Shown: positions 1 through 8,015 of the stretch, piece by piece
How the letters are laid out: the number at the start of each line of letters is the position of its first letter
Position numbering within the stretch: the first letter of the stretch is position 1
Assembly (NCBI GenBank): GCA_034435435.1
Contig: DAOTXN010000033.1
Span: forward strand, 18,973-82,972
Origin: DAOTXN01 sp034435435
GTDB lineage: Bacteria > Chloroflexota > Anaerolineae > S140-20
Direction of reading: 5' to 3'
Length of the DNA: 64,000 nt
Position numbers and translations under genes: made by a program
Notes under the pieces: generated by a model
The model's database searches: none
The model's input: only the letters and a program-made list of their open reading frames with translations
Told to the model about the DNA's origin: nothing

Positions 1-131
1 CTTTCCAGGGCGACGATCAGCCCAAACATCCCCCGTGCGGCGTTGACGAACAGCTCGCGCAAATCGCGCCCACGCACGCGAATGGACCAGTCGGCGGTGT
101 GTTCGATTTCCTGAATCTCTTGGACAGCCAT
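1..131 (-). CDS. Archease, N-terminal part (runs off the window)
   Basis: Reverse-strand reading from ATG at 131 gives 43 codons containing HTADWSIRVRGRDL then ELFVNAARGMFGL, which matches the archease N-terminus (EHTAD motif, then the ELF.nAA.gmf helix). Archeases are small metal-binding cofactors that promote guanylylation and turnover of the RNA ligase RtcB. The C-terminal two thirds lie outside the window. An RtcA cyclase is encoded at 16.7-17.8 kb, so RNA 3'-end repair functions appear twice here, although the two genes are not adjacent. Confidence 0.8.
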   Translation of the reverse strand, partial: MAVQEIQEIEHTADWSIRVRGRDLRELFVNAARGMFGLIVALE

Positions 132-208
132 TTGCTTTTTGTTTCCAATCCACTCCGGCGGTCTACCCTTCTAGTATACCCAACTACACACCCCCCGGCA
201 ACCCCACC

Positions 209-237
209 TTGCCACATCCCCCTCCATCGACTATAAT
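209..237 (+). promoter_or_regulatory. Sigma70 promoter of the FHA gene, leaderless geometry
   Basis: TTGCCA at 209-214, a 17-bp spacer and TATAAT at 232-237. The ATG at 245 is the eighth base after the -10 box, where transcription would begin, so the mRNA should have no 5' leader. No Shine-Dalgarno sequence precedes this ATG. Confidence 0.75.
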
Positions 238-244
238 GCGAGTC

Positions 245-1156
245 ATGAGCACGAATCACATCGCCCGATTCGAACAAATCGTTCAACGCCTGGTAGAGGG
301 AACCTTTGCCCGCTTATTCGCCGGCCGGCTGCGTCCGCTGGAGGTAGCCAACGCACTGGCGCAGGTCATGGAGGATCACGCAGTTCCCCGGCCCGGCGCA
401 CTGCCTTTGGCGCCCAACCATTACTGGGTCGCGCTGAACCCCACCGACCGCGACGCCTTACTGACACAACAGCCTGACTTGACCACCGACCTGGCCCGCC
501 ACGTCTTTGAAATGGCGCAGCAATTGGGTTTTTCTTTGCCCGACCCACCCGCCGTCTACCTGACGGCCGAGCCGACCGTTCCCCCGCATCAGGTGCAAGT
601 GACGGCTCGCCAGTCGGCGCCTGCCGGAGAGCGCACCGATAGCCCTAATGAGCGCACGCTTCAGTTCTCATGGCCTGCCCAAAATGCGAGCGCCGATCCC
701 GCTCAGGGTCACTTACCCCGCGACCCTGAGCGGGGTCGCGGGCTAAGCGATCAACCGCCTCCGACGCGACCCTTTGTGATTCTCGACGGTCAACGCCACC
801 TGTCACTGCTCAAAACCACGGTCAATCTGGGCCGCAGCCTGGACAACGACATCATCCTGGACGACGCGCGAGTTTCCCGGCGTCACGCCCAGTTGCGCCG
901 GCGCTACGACCGTTACGTGATTTATGATTTGGGGAGCACCGGCGGCACCAGTGTAAATGGTTACCCAGTGCAAGAGTGTGTTTTGGAAGCGGGCGACGTC
1001 ATTTCGCTGGCCGGTGTAGAGATCATTTACGGCGAAGACGCCTCCACGCCTACGACGCCGCCTCAGGGCGCCGACAGCACACCTGCCCTGCGTCGCACAT
1101 CTCTGATCGAGACCGGCGAATTGCCCCCGCTTCCTAACGACACCGACGAGAGTTGA
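245..1156 (+). CDS. FhaA-like protein: DUF3662-type N-domain plus C-terminal FHA domain
   Basis: 303 aa. Residues 1-110 resemble the DUF3662/FhaA N-domain (RFEQIVQRLVEGTFARLF, then LRPLEVANALAQVMEDH). A proline-rich linker leads to an FHA domain at about 185-275 with GRSLDNDI, SRRHAQL and DLGSTGGTSVNG, the phosphothreonine-binding loops. FHA domains read Ser/Thr-kinase phosphorylation; in Actinobacteria FhaA acts in cell-wall control beside rodA/pbpA. The start at 245 is preferred over 209 because the -10 box covers bases 232-237 and homology begins at MSTNHIARF. A second FHA gene follows directly and a SEDS protein lies 3.4 kb downstream, echoing the fhaA-fhaB-rodA-pbpA order. No Ser/Thr kinase gene is in the window. 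Confidence 0.8.
   Translation: MSTNHIARFEQIVQRLVEGTFARLFAGRLRPLEVANALAQVMEDHAVPRPGALPLAPNHYWVALNPTDRDALLTQQPDLTTDLARHVFEMAQQLGFSLPDPPAVYLTAEPTVPPHQVQVTARQSAPAGERTDSPNERTLQFSWPAQNASADPAQGHLPRDPERGRGLSDQPPPTRPFVILDGQRHLSLLKTTVNLGRSLDNDIILDDARVSRRHAQLRRRYDRYVIYDLGSTGGTSVNGYPVQECVLEAGDVISLAGVEIIYGEDASTPTTPPQGADSTPALRRTSLIETGELPPLPNDTDES
698..734. repeat. 13-bp perfect inverted repeat inside the FhaA linker
   Basis: CCCGCTCAGGGTC (698-710) and GACCCTGAGCGGG (722-734) form a perfect 13-bp stem around an 11-nt loop. It is translated in the disordered linker between the DUF3662 and FHA domains, so it looks like a palindromic repeat tolerated in coding sequence. Confidence 0.7.
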
Positions 1157-1164
1157 CAACGCCG

Positions 1165-1620
1165 ATGGATGGGTGGTTGTTGTTCCTGCGCATTCTGTTG
1201 GCCGGGGCGCTGTATCTGTTTTTGGGCGCAATTTTGTGGTTACTATGGCGCGACCTGCACCGCCCTGCTTCAGATGCCATCTTGACGCCACGCAATTATG
1301 GACGACTGACCGTGGTCGCCACAGAAACCAACGCCGGAGGCGCGGATGGCTCGCTGGAGATCGGCGCGAGTTTTCAGCTTCAGGCGATCAATTCATTGGG
1401 GCGGTCGGCGATTAACACCATCACGATCCCTGACGCCTACGCCTCGGCCGAGCACGCGCTGCTCATCTATCGCGGTGGTCAGTGGTGGCTAGAAGATCGC
1501 GGCAGTCGCAACGGCACGACCGTGAACAATATCCCTATTGATGCCCCAACCGTCATCAGCGCCGGAGAAATCATCGGCATCGGGCGGGTGCAGTTAAAGC
1601 TGGAACCGGTAGATGGGTAG
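1165..1620 (+). CDS. FhaB-like membrane-anchored FHA protein
   Basis: 151 aa. One N-terminal transmembrane helix (about residues 3-27, LFLRILLAGALYLFLGAILWLL), then a linker and an FHA domain near 65-150 with SAEHALL and DRGSRNGTTVNN. Its architecture equals actinobacterial FhaB. ATG at 1165 is chosen because family members start just before the helix; a TTG at 1153, overlapping the stop of the upstream gene, would add four residues. It is translationally close to the FhaA-like gene and probably co-transcribed. The last residues (VDG, stop) lie in a heptamer repeat tract. Confidence 0.75.
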   Translation: MDGWLLFLRILLAGALYLFLGAILWLLWRDLHRPASDAILTPRNYGRLTVVATETNAGGADGSLEIGASFQLQAINSLGRSAINTITIPDAYASAEHALLIYRGGQWWLEDRGSRNGTTVNNIPIDAPTVISAGEIIGIGRVQLKLEPVDG

Positions 1621-1690
1621 GTTGGTAGATTGGTAAATTGCTAGATTGGGGATCGACTAATCTACCAATTACCAATTTACCAAGAGGAGA
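1618..1690. repeat. Heptamer-periodic intergenic tract with dyad symmetry
   Basis: Units such as GGTAGGT TGGTAGA TTGGTAA ATTGCTA GATTGGG repeat every 7 bp, followed by a complementary half (TAATCTA CCAATTA CCAATTT ACC). The two halves can pair in RNA. The tract begins with the stop codon of the FhaB-like gene and ends at the SDR ribosome-binding site. Confidence 0.65.
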
Positions 1691-1697
1691 CAAAACT

Positions 1698-2489
1698 ATG
1701 GATCTTGGATTAGGGGGAAAAGTTGCTCTTGTCACAGCCGCCAGTCGGGGATTGGGCGCGGCGACGGCGCTGGCCTTTGCCCGCGAGGGCGCCCAAGTCG
1801 CTATATGTGGCCGCGATCCCGAAACGTTGGCAGTTACTGGCCGTAAAATCGCTCAGGAGACCGGCGCTCAAGTGCTCACCATCCAGGCCGACGTGAGCCA
1901 GGCCGCCGACGTGGATAGATTGGTCGCCACGCTAGTGGACCGTTTCGGACGACTGGACGTTTTGGTGACCAACGCCGGCGGTCCGCCGCCCGGCAACTTT
2001 GCCGACGTGAGTCTGTCAGATTGGGATCGGGCCGTCGAGCTTACGTTGATGAGCGCCGTGCGCTTGTGCTACGCCGTCGTACCTGTGATGCGGCGGCAAG
2101 GCGAGGGCAGCATTCTGGCGATCACCTCGGTCAGCGTCAAGCAACCGTTGGACAATCTGTTGCTCTCCAACTCGCTGCGGCTGGCTGTGATCGGGCTGGT
2201 CAAGAGCCTCAGCAACGAATTGGCCGCCGACGGCATCCGCGTCAACGCCATCTGCCCTGGCTGGACGCGCACCGAGCGGGTCGGTCAGTTGCTGGAGGCG
2301 CGGGCAGCCAAGTCGGGCCTGTCGGTGGAGCAAGAGGCCGCCAAGATCACCGCTGCTATCCCCATGAAACGCATGGCCGATCCCGAAGAATTCGGTCGCG
2401 CCGCCGTCTTTTTGGCGTCGCCCGCCGCCAGCTACATCACCGGCGTCTCGCTGCTGGTAGATGGCGGCGCGTACAAAGGTTCGTTATAG
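1698..2489 (+). CDS. Short-chain dehydrogenase/reductase, atypical (lacks YxxxK)
   Basis: 263 aa Rossmann-fold SDR, FabG-like subgroup. The nucleotide motif is TAASRGLGAA instead of TGxxxGxG, followed by NAGGPPPG. The region that normally carries the catalytic Tyr and Lys reads DNLLLSNSLRLAV, so neither Tyr nor Lys is at the usual YxxxK position; the preceding Ser (AITSVSV) is present. The C-terminus (ASPAASYITGVSLLVDGG) is typical. Some BKR-like SDR subgroups are known to lack a perfect tetrad, so this is a family trait rather than decay. Start at 1698 follows AGGAGA at 1684. Substrate unknown. Confidence 0.75.
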   Translation: MDLGLGGKVALVTAASRGLGAATALAFAREGAQVAICGRDPETLAVTGRKIAQETGAQVLTIQADVSQAADVDRLVATLVDRFGRLDVLVTNAGGPPPGNFADVSLSDWDRAVELTLMSAVRLCYAVVPVMRRQGEGSILAITSVSVKQPLDNLLLSNSLRLAVIGLVKSLSNELAADGIRVNAICPGWTRTERVGQLLEARAAKSGLSVEQEAAKITAAIPMKRMADPEEFGRAAVFLASPAASYITGVSLLVDGGAYKGSL

Positions 2490-2549
2490 ACAGATATCCT
2501 CCCGCGGGTTTCCAAACCTGCGGGAAGATAACCTACAAGGGGATAAACG

Positions 2550-3590
2550 ATGTCGGTAAGCAAGGCGCTGGCTGCACTTTTGGTGATCGTCTTTGTTATC
2601 TTGGGGCTGTTCATCATCCTCACGTGGTCGGTAGAGCGTGATTTGTTGAACGCCGACGTTTACGTGGAAACTCTTGATGAGGCCGGATTCTTTGAGCTGC
2701 CCTATCAATTGATACGTGAAGGCGATATCCCCGGCGCGGGCGGCATTCTGCTGACCGAGGGGCCGCTGTCAGTCGTTTCTGGCCCCCAGTTGGAGGCTGT
2801 GGCCCGCGAGCTGGCCCCGCCCGATTGGCTGCGCGCGCAGCTAGAGAGAGGCGTCCGCGACGTGCTGGCCGTGGCCGAAGCGCCAGAGGTGGAAGAGTTG
2901 CCCGCGCTGGTTATCTCGCTCAGCGAGGTCAAGGCGCGGGCGCTGAGCGAGCCGGGCGACCGGGCGCTCAATATCGTCATCTCGGCCCTGCCCCAATGCG
3001 TGGCCGGGCAGGTTCCCCTGGACATGGCCCGCGCCGTCCCGGTGTGTGTGCCCGCCGACCTGAATGTACCGGTCTTTACCGGTGAGCTAAAAACCCTGCT
3101 CACTCCCTACGTCGAGCGCGTGCCCGACACTTACCGCGTACAGTGGCAACCCGAACAACAAGACGCGCTCCAGGATTTGCAGCGGGCGGGCCGCACTCTC
3201 GACCAACTGCGAGTGGCGCTGCTTTTGTTGGTCGCGCTGAGTGCGGCTTTATTAGCCCTGATTTGGCTGCTGGCGGTGCGCTCGCCCGCCGAATGGCTGC
3301 GCTGGACGGGCGCGCCGTTGCTGCTGTTGGGCGGGCTGGCGCTCGTTGCGGGGTGGCTGCCGCCGCGTCTGATCGAAACAGGCTTGGAACGCGCCGACCT
3401 GTGGTCCGAGGCCAGCGTGCCGGTCGCCGTGGGCGAGACGATGGAACAAACTGTGCTCGCGCTGACCGAAACGCTGTTTCAGCCGGCCGTGATGGTGGGC
3501 TTGCTGCTGGTCGTCGTCGGGCTGGCGCTGACGCTGGTCTCGCCGCTGTTTCCGGGGCGGCAGGCGCGTCATACCACTGCCCCGTACTGA
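2550..3590 (+). CDS. Hypothetical membrane protein with large extracytoplasmic domain
   Basis: 346 aa. An N-terminal hydrophobic helix (about 6-26) is followed by a roughly 200-residue hydrophilic domain, then two or three transmembrane helices (about 220-245, 250-270 and 310-330). AAGGGG lies 7 nt before ATG 2550. I do not recognise a family. The arrangement (signal anchor, exported domain, C-terminal helices) suggests an envelope protein. It ends 14 nt before mtnP and probably shares its transcript. Confidence 0.6.
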   Translation: MSVSKALAALLVIVFVILGLFIILTWSVERDLLNADVYVETLDEAGFFELPYQLIREGDIPGAGGILLTEGPLSVVSGPQLEAVARELAPPDWLRAQLERGVRDVLAVAEAPEVEELPALVISLSEVKARALSEPGDRALNIVISALPQCVAGQVPLDMARAVPVCVPADLNVPVFTGELKTLLTPYVERVPDTYRVQWQPEQQDALQDLQRAGRTLDQLRVALLLLVALSAALLALIWLLAVRSPAEWLRWTGAPLLLLGGLALVAGWLPPRLIETGLERADLWSEASVPVAVGETMEQTVLALTETLFQPAVMVGLLLVVVGLALTLVSPLFPGRQARHTTAPY

Positions 3591-3604
3591 AAGGAGTCTC
3601 CCTA

Positions 3605-4474
3605 ATGACCGAACCCGTCAAAATCGCCGTCATCGGCGGCAGCGGACTGTACCAGATGCCCGGTCTAACCGATGTGCAGGAGCGCCGGATCAGTACTCCC
3701 TTTGGCGATCCCAGTGATGCGCTCATCATCGGCGCGCTGGCGGGTGTGCGGGTCGCCTTTTTGCCCCGCCACGCCCGCGGCCACCGATTGACTCCCAGTG
3801 AAGTGCCCTATCGGGCCAACATCTATGCCCTCAAGAGCATTGGCGTCGAGCGCATTATCTCAGTGTCGGCGTGCGGCTCGCTGCGCGAGCACCTGCACCC
3901 CGGCGAGATAGTCATCCCTGACCAGTTGGTGGATTTTACCAAAAAGCGCGAGATGACTTTTTTCGGGCGAGGACTGGCGGCCCACCTGGGCGTGGCCGAT
4001 CCCTACTGCGCCGAGCTGTCGGCGATCCTGGCCGACGCCACAGCCGTTGCCGGGGGCGTGGTGCATCGGGGCGGGCGCTTCATCACCATCGAGGGTCCGC
4101 GCTTTAGCACCAAGGGCGAGAGCCATCTCTACCGCGCCTGGGGTATGGATATCATCGGCATGACCAACTGCCCCGAAGCCTTTCTGGCCCGCGAGGCCGA
4201 AATGTGCTACGCCACGATGGCCCACGTCACCGATTACGACGTGTGGCACGCGGAAGAAGAACCGGTCAGCGTGGAGGCCCTCATCGCCACGTTGCACCGC
4301 AACACGGCCCTGGCGCAACAGGTCATCGCCAACGTCGTCAAACAATTGGCTGGGCAAGAGCGCGCCTGCGAGTGCAAAGATGCCCTGGGCGCGGCCCTCA
4401 TCACCCAGCGCGACTTGATCCCGGCTGAAGAGATCGAAAAACTGGGGCCGCTTGTTAGCAAATATCTCCAATAA
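3605..4474 (+). CDS. mtnP: S-methyl-5'-thioadenosine phosphorylase
   Basis: 290 aa, the usual MTAP length. Phosphate-binding IGGSGLY is at the N-terminus, RHARGH and PYRANIYALKSIGV follow, and the purine-site block is GPRFSTKGESHLYRAWG-DIIGMTNCPEAFLAREAEMCYA, ending in TDYDVWH. The enzyme cleaves 5'-methylthioadenosine with phosphate to adenine and methylthioribose-1-phosphate, feeding methionine and purine salvage. ATG 3605 follows AAAGGAG at 3589. Residues upstream in the same frame are read-through of the previous gene's alternative frame. Confidence 0.92.
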   Translation: MTEPVKIAVIGGSGLYQMPGLTDVQERRISTPFGDPSDALIIGALAGVRVAFLPRHARGHRLTPSEVPYRANIYALKSIGVERIISVSACGSLREHLHPGEIVIPDQLVDFTKKREMTFFGRGLAAHLGVADPYCAELSAILADATAVAGGVVHRGGRFITIEGPRFSTKGESHLYRAWGMDIIGMTNCPEAFLAREAEMCYATMAHVTDYDVWHAEEEPVSVEALIATLHRNTALAQQVIANVVKQLAGQERACECKDALGAALITQRDLIPAEEIEKLGPLVSKYLQ

Positions 4475-4522
4475 GGCCATCCGTTTCTCATCTGTTGACA
4501 CCCTGACTTTGGATTTGAAGAA

Positions 4523-7231
4523 TTGACCCTCAGCCAGGAAACCCGCGACTATTCTTTTGTTCGCTCACTCCTTGCCGCCTCGACCAATGGGAGCGAGCGA
4601 CTGCTGTTGTCCCTGGCCGGACTGTTCGTGCTGATCGGCTCTATTACGCTGTCACTGACCGATTTGCCCCACTGGTCGGCGGTTCACTGGTCTTTGCCGG
4701 TCATCTGGCTGGTCTGCTTTGGTGTCGCTCACCTCGCCCTGTGTCGCTACGCGCCCGACCGGGACCCCTTCTTGCTCCCTCTGGCTGGGCTGCTCACCGG
4801 CTGGGGATTGCTGCTTATCGCCCGGCTGGCCGCACTCTCCTTTTTGATGCGTCAGAGCATGTGGCTGTTGGTCAGCGTGGCCGCCTTTGTGCTGATTGTC
4901 GTCCGGGCGGATGGGTTGCGTTGGCTACGCCGCTACCGCTACACCTGGCTACTGGGCGGTCTGGCGTTGCTGGCGACGACGCTGGTGCTGGGCGCCAACC
5001 CCTCGGGTTTTGGGCCGCGCTTGTGGCTGGGTGGGCGGCTCCCGGTTCTGGGCGACGTTTACCTTCAGCCCTCCGAAATCCTCAAGCTGTTGATGGTGGC
5101 CTATCTGGCCAGCTATCTGGCCGAGAAGCGCGAGCTGGTCCTCGACGGTCCGCAGCTCGGCCGCCTGCGCCTGCCCTCGTTGCCCTATCTGGGGCCATTG
5201 CTGGTGATGTGGGGACTGGCCATGGTGCTGCTGGCCTGGCAGCAAGACCTGGGCGCGGCGCTGCTATTCTTTTTCACTTTTCTGGCCATGCTCTACCAGG
5301 CCAGCGGCGCATGGGGCTACGTGGCCGCCGGTCTGCTGATGTTTCTCGCCGCCGCTGCTGGGGCATACATCCTGCTCGACACGGTCGCGCTGCGGGTGGA
5401 CATCTGGCTGAACCCGTGGGCCGACCCTGGCGGGCGCGCCTTTCAGGTCGTGCAGTCGCTCATTGCTTTTGCCAATGGCGGGCTGGCGGGGCAAGGGCTG
5501 GGCCAGGGCCGCCCGACCTACATCCCTGCCATCCACACCGATTTTCCTTTCGCCGCTATCGCCGAGGAATTTGGCCTGGTCGGCGTGGTGGGCTTGGTTG
5601 CCGTCGTGCTCATGCTGGCGATACGCGGGACGCGCATCGCGCTGCAGGCGCGCGCGCCCTTTCAGCAGTTGTTGGCCGCCGGGTTGTCTATGTGGTTGGG
5701 CCTGCAGGCCTGGACGATCATGGCCGGCAACGCCCGCCTGATTCCCCTCACCGGCGTCACTTTGCCGTTTGTCAGTTATGGCGGAAGCTCGCTGCTGGCC
5801 AGTTTCATCGGATTGGGATTGTTGACAGCGGCGTCGCGCGGCGCCAGACATGTCGGGTTTCCCAAACCCGGCGGGTCTCAAATGACCGATCCGATCCGGC
5901 GTCTGAGTTTGGGGCTATTGCTCGCCTTTGCCGGCCTGGCGCTCATCAGCGGCTATTGGACGTTAATCCGCCAAGCTGACTTGCGCGCCCGCCAAGACAA
6001 CCCGCGGCTGGTCGAAGCGGAGCAGCGTGTGCGCCGGGGCCTTATTATCGACCGCAATGGCGTCGTTCTGGCCCGCTCTCAACCCGACGAGCAGGGCCTC
6101 CAGGCCCGCACCTACCTGACGCCGACGGTTCCCGCCGTCGGCTATTACAGCTTGAAGCACGGCGTCGGCGGCATCGAGGCCAGCTATGACGCCTTGTTGC
6201 GTGGCCTGGAAGGTCAGAGCCAGCCGCGCCAATTCCTGGACGAGTTGTTGCACCGCCAGCCGGATGGCCGGGATGTCATGCTCACCATTGACGCCCAGTT
6301 GCAGGGAGCAGTGGAGGCGGCCATGGCAGAACATCGGGGGGCCGTCATCGTGATGAACGTGAACAGCGGCGAAATCCTGGCCCTGGTCAGCCGGCCGACC
6401 TACGACCCCAACACGCTCGACGCCGATTGGGATCGCCTGGAAGGAGATCCCGACGCGCCGCTGCTCAACCGCGCCACCCAGGGCCTGTATCAGCCTGGCG
6501 GCGTTTTGCAGTTGGTGGTGGTCGCAGCCGCGCTCGAGGCGGACGTGACCGCATTAGATGCGCGGGTGAGTTCTCCTGCTGCGCCGCTGGCGGTGGACGC
6601 CCGCTCACTCGCTTGCGCCCGCCCGCCCGCCGGCTCCACCCTGGCCGATGCGGTGATGGCCGCTTGCCCGGCCCCGCTGGCCGACCTGGGTCAGGCTTTG
6701 GGCGCAGACGCGCTCACAATCGCATTCGAGCGTTGGGGACTGGGTGCGCCGCCGCCCCTGGAAATCCCCACCCAGGCCGGCGAAACGCAGGTGACGGATG
6801 CACGCCTGGCAGCCGTGGGGCAGGACGAGTTGACGGTGACGCCGCTGCACGTGGCCTTGATGGCCGCTGCGCTGGGCAATGAAGGCGTCATGCCGGCCCC
6901 GCGCCTGGCGCTCAGGACGGAAAACCCCGATCATACTTGGCAATCCATGCCAGCAGTAGGGCGGCCCACGTCGCTCCTGGCTCCCAACCTGGCCTTTCAA
7001 CTGCGCGGACTGCTGCGGTCCTCGCCCGATGGCGCGGTCATCGGTCACAGCAGCGTCGCGCTGGCCGGAGCCGAGCGGCCTGCCCACGCCTGGTTCATCG
7101 GCCTGGCGCCGCCCCAGACGCCGCGTTACGCCGTAGTGGTGCTACTGGAGTACAGCGGCGACCCGGGCGTGGCTGCGGCTGAACGCATCGGGTATGCTGC
7201 GCTCCTGGCCATGCTTAATCAAACTCAATAA
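4523..7231 (+). CDS. SEDS glycosyltransferase (RodA/FtsW) fused to a catalytically dead PBP-like domain
   Basis: 902 aa. Residues 1 to about 440 are a multi-helix SEDS domain with WQQDLGAALLFF and NPWADPGG (Asp about 301, matching the catalytic Asp of RodA). From Met454 a class B PBP-like half begins: one helix, dimerisation segment (RRGLIIDRNGVVLA), then a transpeptidase fold. All three active-site motifs are gone: SxxK is GVLQ (YQPGGVLQL, 656-664), SxN is ACP (about 714-716) and KTG is AER (about 850-852), although the flanking HAWFIGLAP is kept. SEDS-PBP pairs polymerise and crosslink peptidoglycan; here the PBP half can only be structural or regulatory. TTG 4523 is the only start near the first helix. 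Confidence 0.85.
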   Translation: MTLSQETRDYSFVRSLLAASTNGSERLLLSLAGLFVLIGSITLSLTDLPHWSAVHWSLPVIWLVCFGVAHLALCRYAPDRDPFLLPLAGLLTGWGLLLIARLAALSFLMRQSMWLLVSVAAFVLIVVRADGLRWLRRYRYTWLLGGLALLATTLVLGANPSGFGPRLWLGGRLPVLGDVYLQPSEILKLLMVAYLASYLAEKRELVLDGPQLGRLRLPSLPYLGPLLVMWGLAMVLLAWQQDLGAALLFFFTFLAMLYQASGAWGYVAAGLLMFLAAAAGAYILLDTVALRVDIWLNPWADPGGRAFQVVQSLIAFANGGLAGQGLGQGRPTYIPAIHTDFPFAAIAEEFGLVGVVGLVAVVLMLAIRGTRIALQARAPFQQLLAAGLSMWLGLQAWTIMAGNARLIPLTGVTLPFVSYGGSSLLASFIGLGLLTAASRGARHVGFPKPGGSQMTDPIRRLSLGLLLAFAGLALISGYWTLIRQADLRARQDNPRLVEAEQRVRRGLIIDRNGVVLARSQPDEQGLQARTYLTPTVPAVGYYSLKHGVGGIEASYDALLRGLEGQSQPRQFLDELLHRQPDGRDVMLTIDAQLQGAVEAAMAEHRGAVIVMNVNSGEILALVSRPTYDPNTLDADWDRLEGDPDAPLLNRATQGLYQPGGVLQLVVVAAALEADVTALDARVSSPAAPLAVDARSLACARPPAGSTLADAVMAACPAPLADLGQALGADALTIAFERWGLGAPPPLEIPTQAGETQVTDARLAAVGQDELTVTPLHVALMAAALGNEGVMPAPRLALRTENPDHTWQSMPAVGRPTSLLAPNLAFQLRGLLRSSPDGAVIGHSSVALAGAERPAHAWFIGLAPPQTPRYAVVVLLEYSGDPGVAAAERIGYAALLAMLNQTQ

Positions 7232-7249
7232 ACTGACTGGCTGACAAAC

Positions 7250-7278
7250 TTGACAAGCGTATATGTTTGTTGTATACA
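7250..7278 (+). promoter_or_regulatory. Sigma70 promoter of brnT-brnA
   Basis: TTGACA (7250-7255), 17-bp spacer, TATACA (7273-7278), 18 bp before the brnT ATG. A small palindrome TGTATACA overlaps the -10 box and could be the BrnA operator, since BrnTA systems are autoregulated. Confidence 0.7.
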
Positions 7279-7296
7279 TACAGTCGGGTAGCAGCT

Positions 7297-7620
7297 ATGG
7301 ACCAACTCGCCAGGTGTACAGGCTTTGAATGGGACGAAGGGAACCGTGAAAAGAACTGGATTCGGCACCAAGTATCAGCAGCCGAGTGCGAGCAAGTATT
7401 CTTTAACATTCCCCTTCTGGTCGCCGACGATGAACGACATTCGAGCATCGAGCCTCGCTACTATGTACTGGGACGGACGGATGCCGGTCGAAAGCTATTT
7501 ATAGTCGTCACCATCCGCGGGGGGTTGGTCCGCGTGATCTCGGCGCGGGACATGAGCCGTCAGGAGCGCAAGGAGTATGCAGATGCGGGAAAGGGAGTTA
7601 AAGAGGATACCGAAGTTTGA
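7297..7620 (+). CDS. brnT: BrnT family toxin (DUF497 RNase)
   Basis: 107 aa. FEWDEGNREKNWIRHQVS, then VFFNIPLLVADDERHS, RYYVLGRTDAGRKLF and VRVISARDMSRQER are the hallmark blocks of BrnT, a RelE-like-fold ribonuclease toxin that halts translation until neutralised by BrnA. Start at 7297 fits the family N-terminus; the upstream ATG at 7267 would lie in the promoter. The gene overlaps brnA by 38 nt, the normal toxin-first order of brnTA. Confidence 0.88.
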   Translation: MDQLARCTGFEWDEGNREKNWIRHQVSAAECEQVFFNIPLLVADDERHSSIEPRYYVLGRTDAGRKLFIVVTIRGGLVRVISARDMSRQERKEYADAGKGVKEDTEV

Positions 7621-7879
7621 GAGCGAAGATGAAGAACGGGAGTTCTGGTCGGACCATGATTCAGTCGAGTATGTGGACTGGCGAGCGGCGAATGAGGCCC
7701 GGTTGGCGAAGCTGAAGCCGACGACGAGGACGATCTCTATCCGTTTGCCGGAGACGATGTTGGAGGATTTGAAAGTACTGGCGAACAAGCGGGATGTGCC
7801 ATATCAATCACTGCTCAAGATGTATGTAGCAGAGCGGATTGAGGAGGAGCGGCGGTCGAGCAAGGTTGGCGCTGCCTGA
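7583..7879 (+). CDS. brnA: BrnA-like (CopG/RHH) antitoxin
   Basis: 98 aa. The C-terminal half TTRTISIRLPETMLEDLKVLA-KRDVPYQSLLKMYVAERI is a ribbon-helix-helix CopG-type DNA-binding module; the acidic N-terminal half (FESEDEEREFWSDHDSVEYVDW) is the usual toxin-binding part. ATG 7583 is chosen over 7577 because AAGGAG (7570-7575) is 7 nt from 7583 but 1 nt from 7577. It should bind BrnT and repress the promoter at 7250-7278. Confidence 0.85.
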   Translation: MRERELKRIPKFESEDEEREFWSDHDSVEYVDWRAANEARLAKLKPTTRTISIRLPETMLEDLKVLANKRDVPYQSLLKMYVAERIEEERRSSKVGAA

Positions 7880-8015
7880 CCCGCGGTTGGTGCGACCCGT
7901 TTACCCGAAACCGCGCGACGCGGGGGATAGGTAGCAGGGGGAAGGACACCGGCAAGCCCCGAGTTTTATCTGCATAGGGAGCGGCAAAATCGCAAGCCAG
8001 GCGGGGGAGAGAAGG

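Noticed and set aside
3143..3604. N-terminal 154-residue extension of MTA phosphorylase
   Set aside because: This is an alternative frame of the upstream membrane protein; a strong Shine-Dalgarno precedes ATG 3605.
7880..8015. Gene or terminator between brnA and the ABC genes
   Set aside because: Convergent intergenic 136 bp; only weak GC-rich dyads and no T-run were seen.
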